Source of the DNA: Nematocida ironsii
Lineage: Eukaryota > Microsporidia
Direction: 5' to 3'
Length of the DNA stretch: 16,678 nt
Assembly: GCA_001642415.1 (NCBI GenBank)
Contig: LTDK01000129.1
Span: 1-16,678, forward strand
Positions 16,626 to 16,678 of the stretch are shown here, piece after piece (the first letter of the stretch is position 1; the number at the start of each line of letters is the position of its first letter). The position numbers were made by a program, and so were the translations under genes. The notes under the pieces were generated by a model that searched no databases, was not told the DNA's origin, and saw only the letters and a list, made by a program, of their open reading frames with translations.

Positions 16626-16634
16626 TATAAATAG
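16626..16634 (+). promoter_or_regulatory. TATA box of a unit starting near or beyond the right edge
   Basis: TATAAATAG is a consensus TATA element. A start site 25-30 bp downstream would fall near 16651-16664, leaving under 30 transcribed bases in the window (the segment with CCACAGGGCGAGAGAC). No start codon or rRNA/tRNA signature is visible in those bases, so the product is unknown. Confidence 0.5.
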
Positions 16635-16678
16635 AGAACGAAATTTAAATTTTATCCACAGGGCGAGAGACTTCTCAG

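Noticed and set aside
16655..16678. tRNA or rRNA 5' end at the window edge
   Set aside because: The last bases lack a tRNA A-box and do not match the conserved small-subunit rRNA start. Too little sequence is present to judge.
1..16678. CRISPR array, bacterial operons or insertion sequences
   Set aside because: No regularly spaced short repeats, no transposase and no ribosome-binding-site pattern were seen. The gene content is eukaryotic.

Overview
The window looks like nuclear DNA from a microsporidian or a similarly reduced intracellular eukaryote. It is strongly AT-rich, and the coding regions are single uninterrupted ORFs with short gaps (43 to 174 bp in the core). Several recognisable eukaryotic proteins are short versions of their families: a NOT3/NOT5-type CCR4-NOT subunit of 387 aa, a TXNDC9/Plp1-type protein of 146 aa, and an RNase PH-like protein of 174 aa. 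A 955-aa secreted Lys/Asn-rich protein of unknown family also fits this lineage. Nematocida-like species are possible, but I cannot name a genus from the sequence alone.

Layout. Bases 1-499 hold a 48-bp perfect direct repeat (1-48 and 452-499) enclosing a purine-rich tract with several inverted repeats, and 500-1025 is bare AT-rich DNA. Positions 1026-5123 carry five genes: an unknown coiled-coil protein (-), a BAR/PH-like protein (+), a small multi-pass membrane protein (-), a TXNDC9/Plp1-type co-chaperone (+) and a small coiled-coil protein (+). After a 482-bp convergent gap come the KDEL receptor ERD2 (-) and NOT3/5 (-). An RNase PH-fold protein, probably an RNA exosome ring subunit, is divergent from NOT3/5 across 71 bp. 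An 832-aa protein follows, which I read as helical/BAR-like, then PH-like, then a degenerate RhoGAP domain. The 955-aa signal-peptide protein (-) faces it across a 524-bp gap. The last 2.07 kb has no convincing gene and ends in a promoter-like cluster with a TATA box about 50 bp from the window edge.

Functional themes. The core is housekeeping: ER retrieval (ERD2), cytosolic chaperoning (TXNDC9/Plp1) and mRNA decay (NOT3/5 next to an exosome-like subunit). Two proteins may act at membranes in Rho-type signalling (BAR/PH-like and PH-RhoGAP-like). The secreted protein is a candidate host-facing factor. A recurrent intergenic motif, TTTCGGGTTAT and close variants, occurs at about a dozen non-coding sites on both strands and I saw it in no gene. 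It resembles a general regulatory-factor site and is the best candidate here for an undescribed signal.
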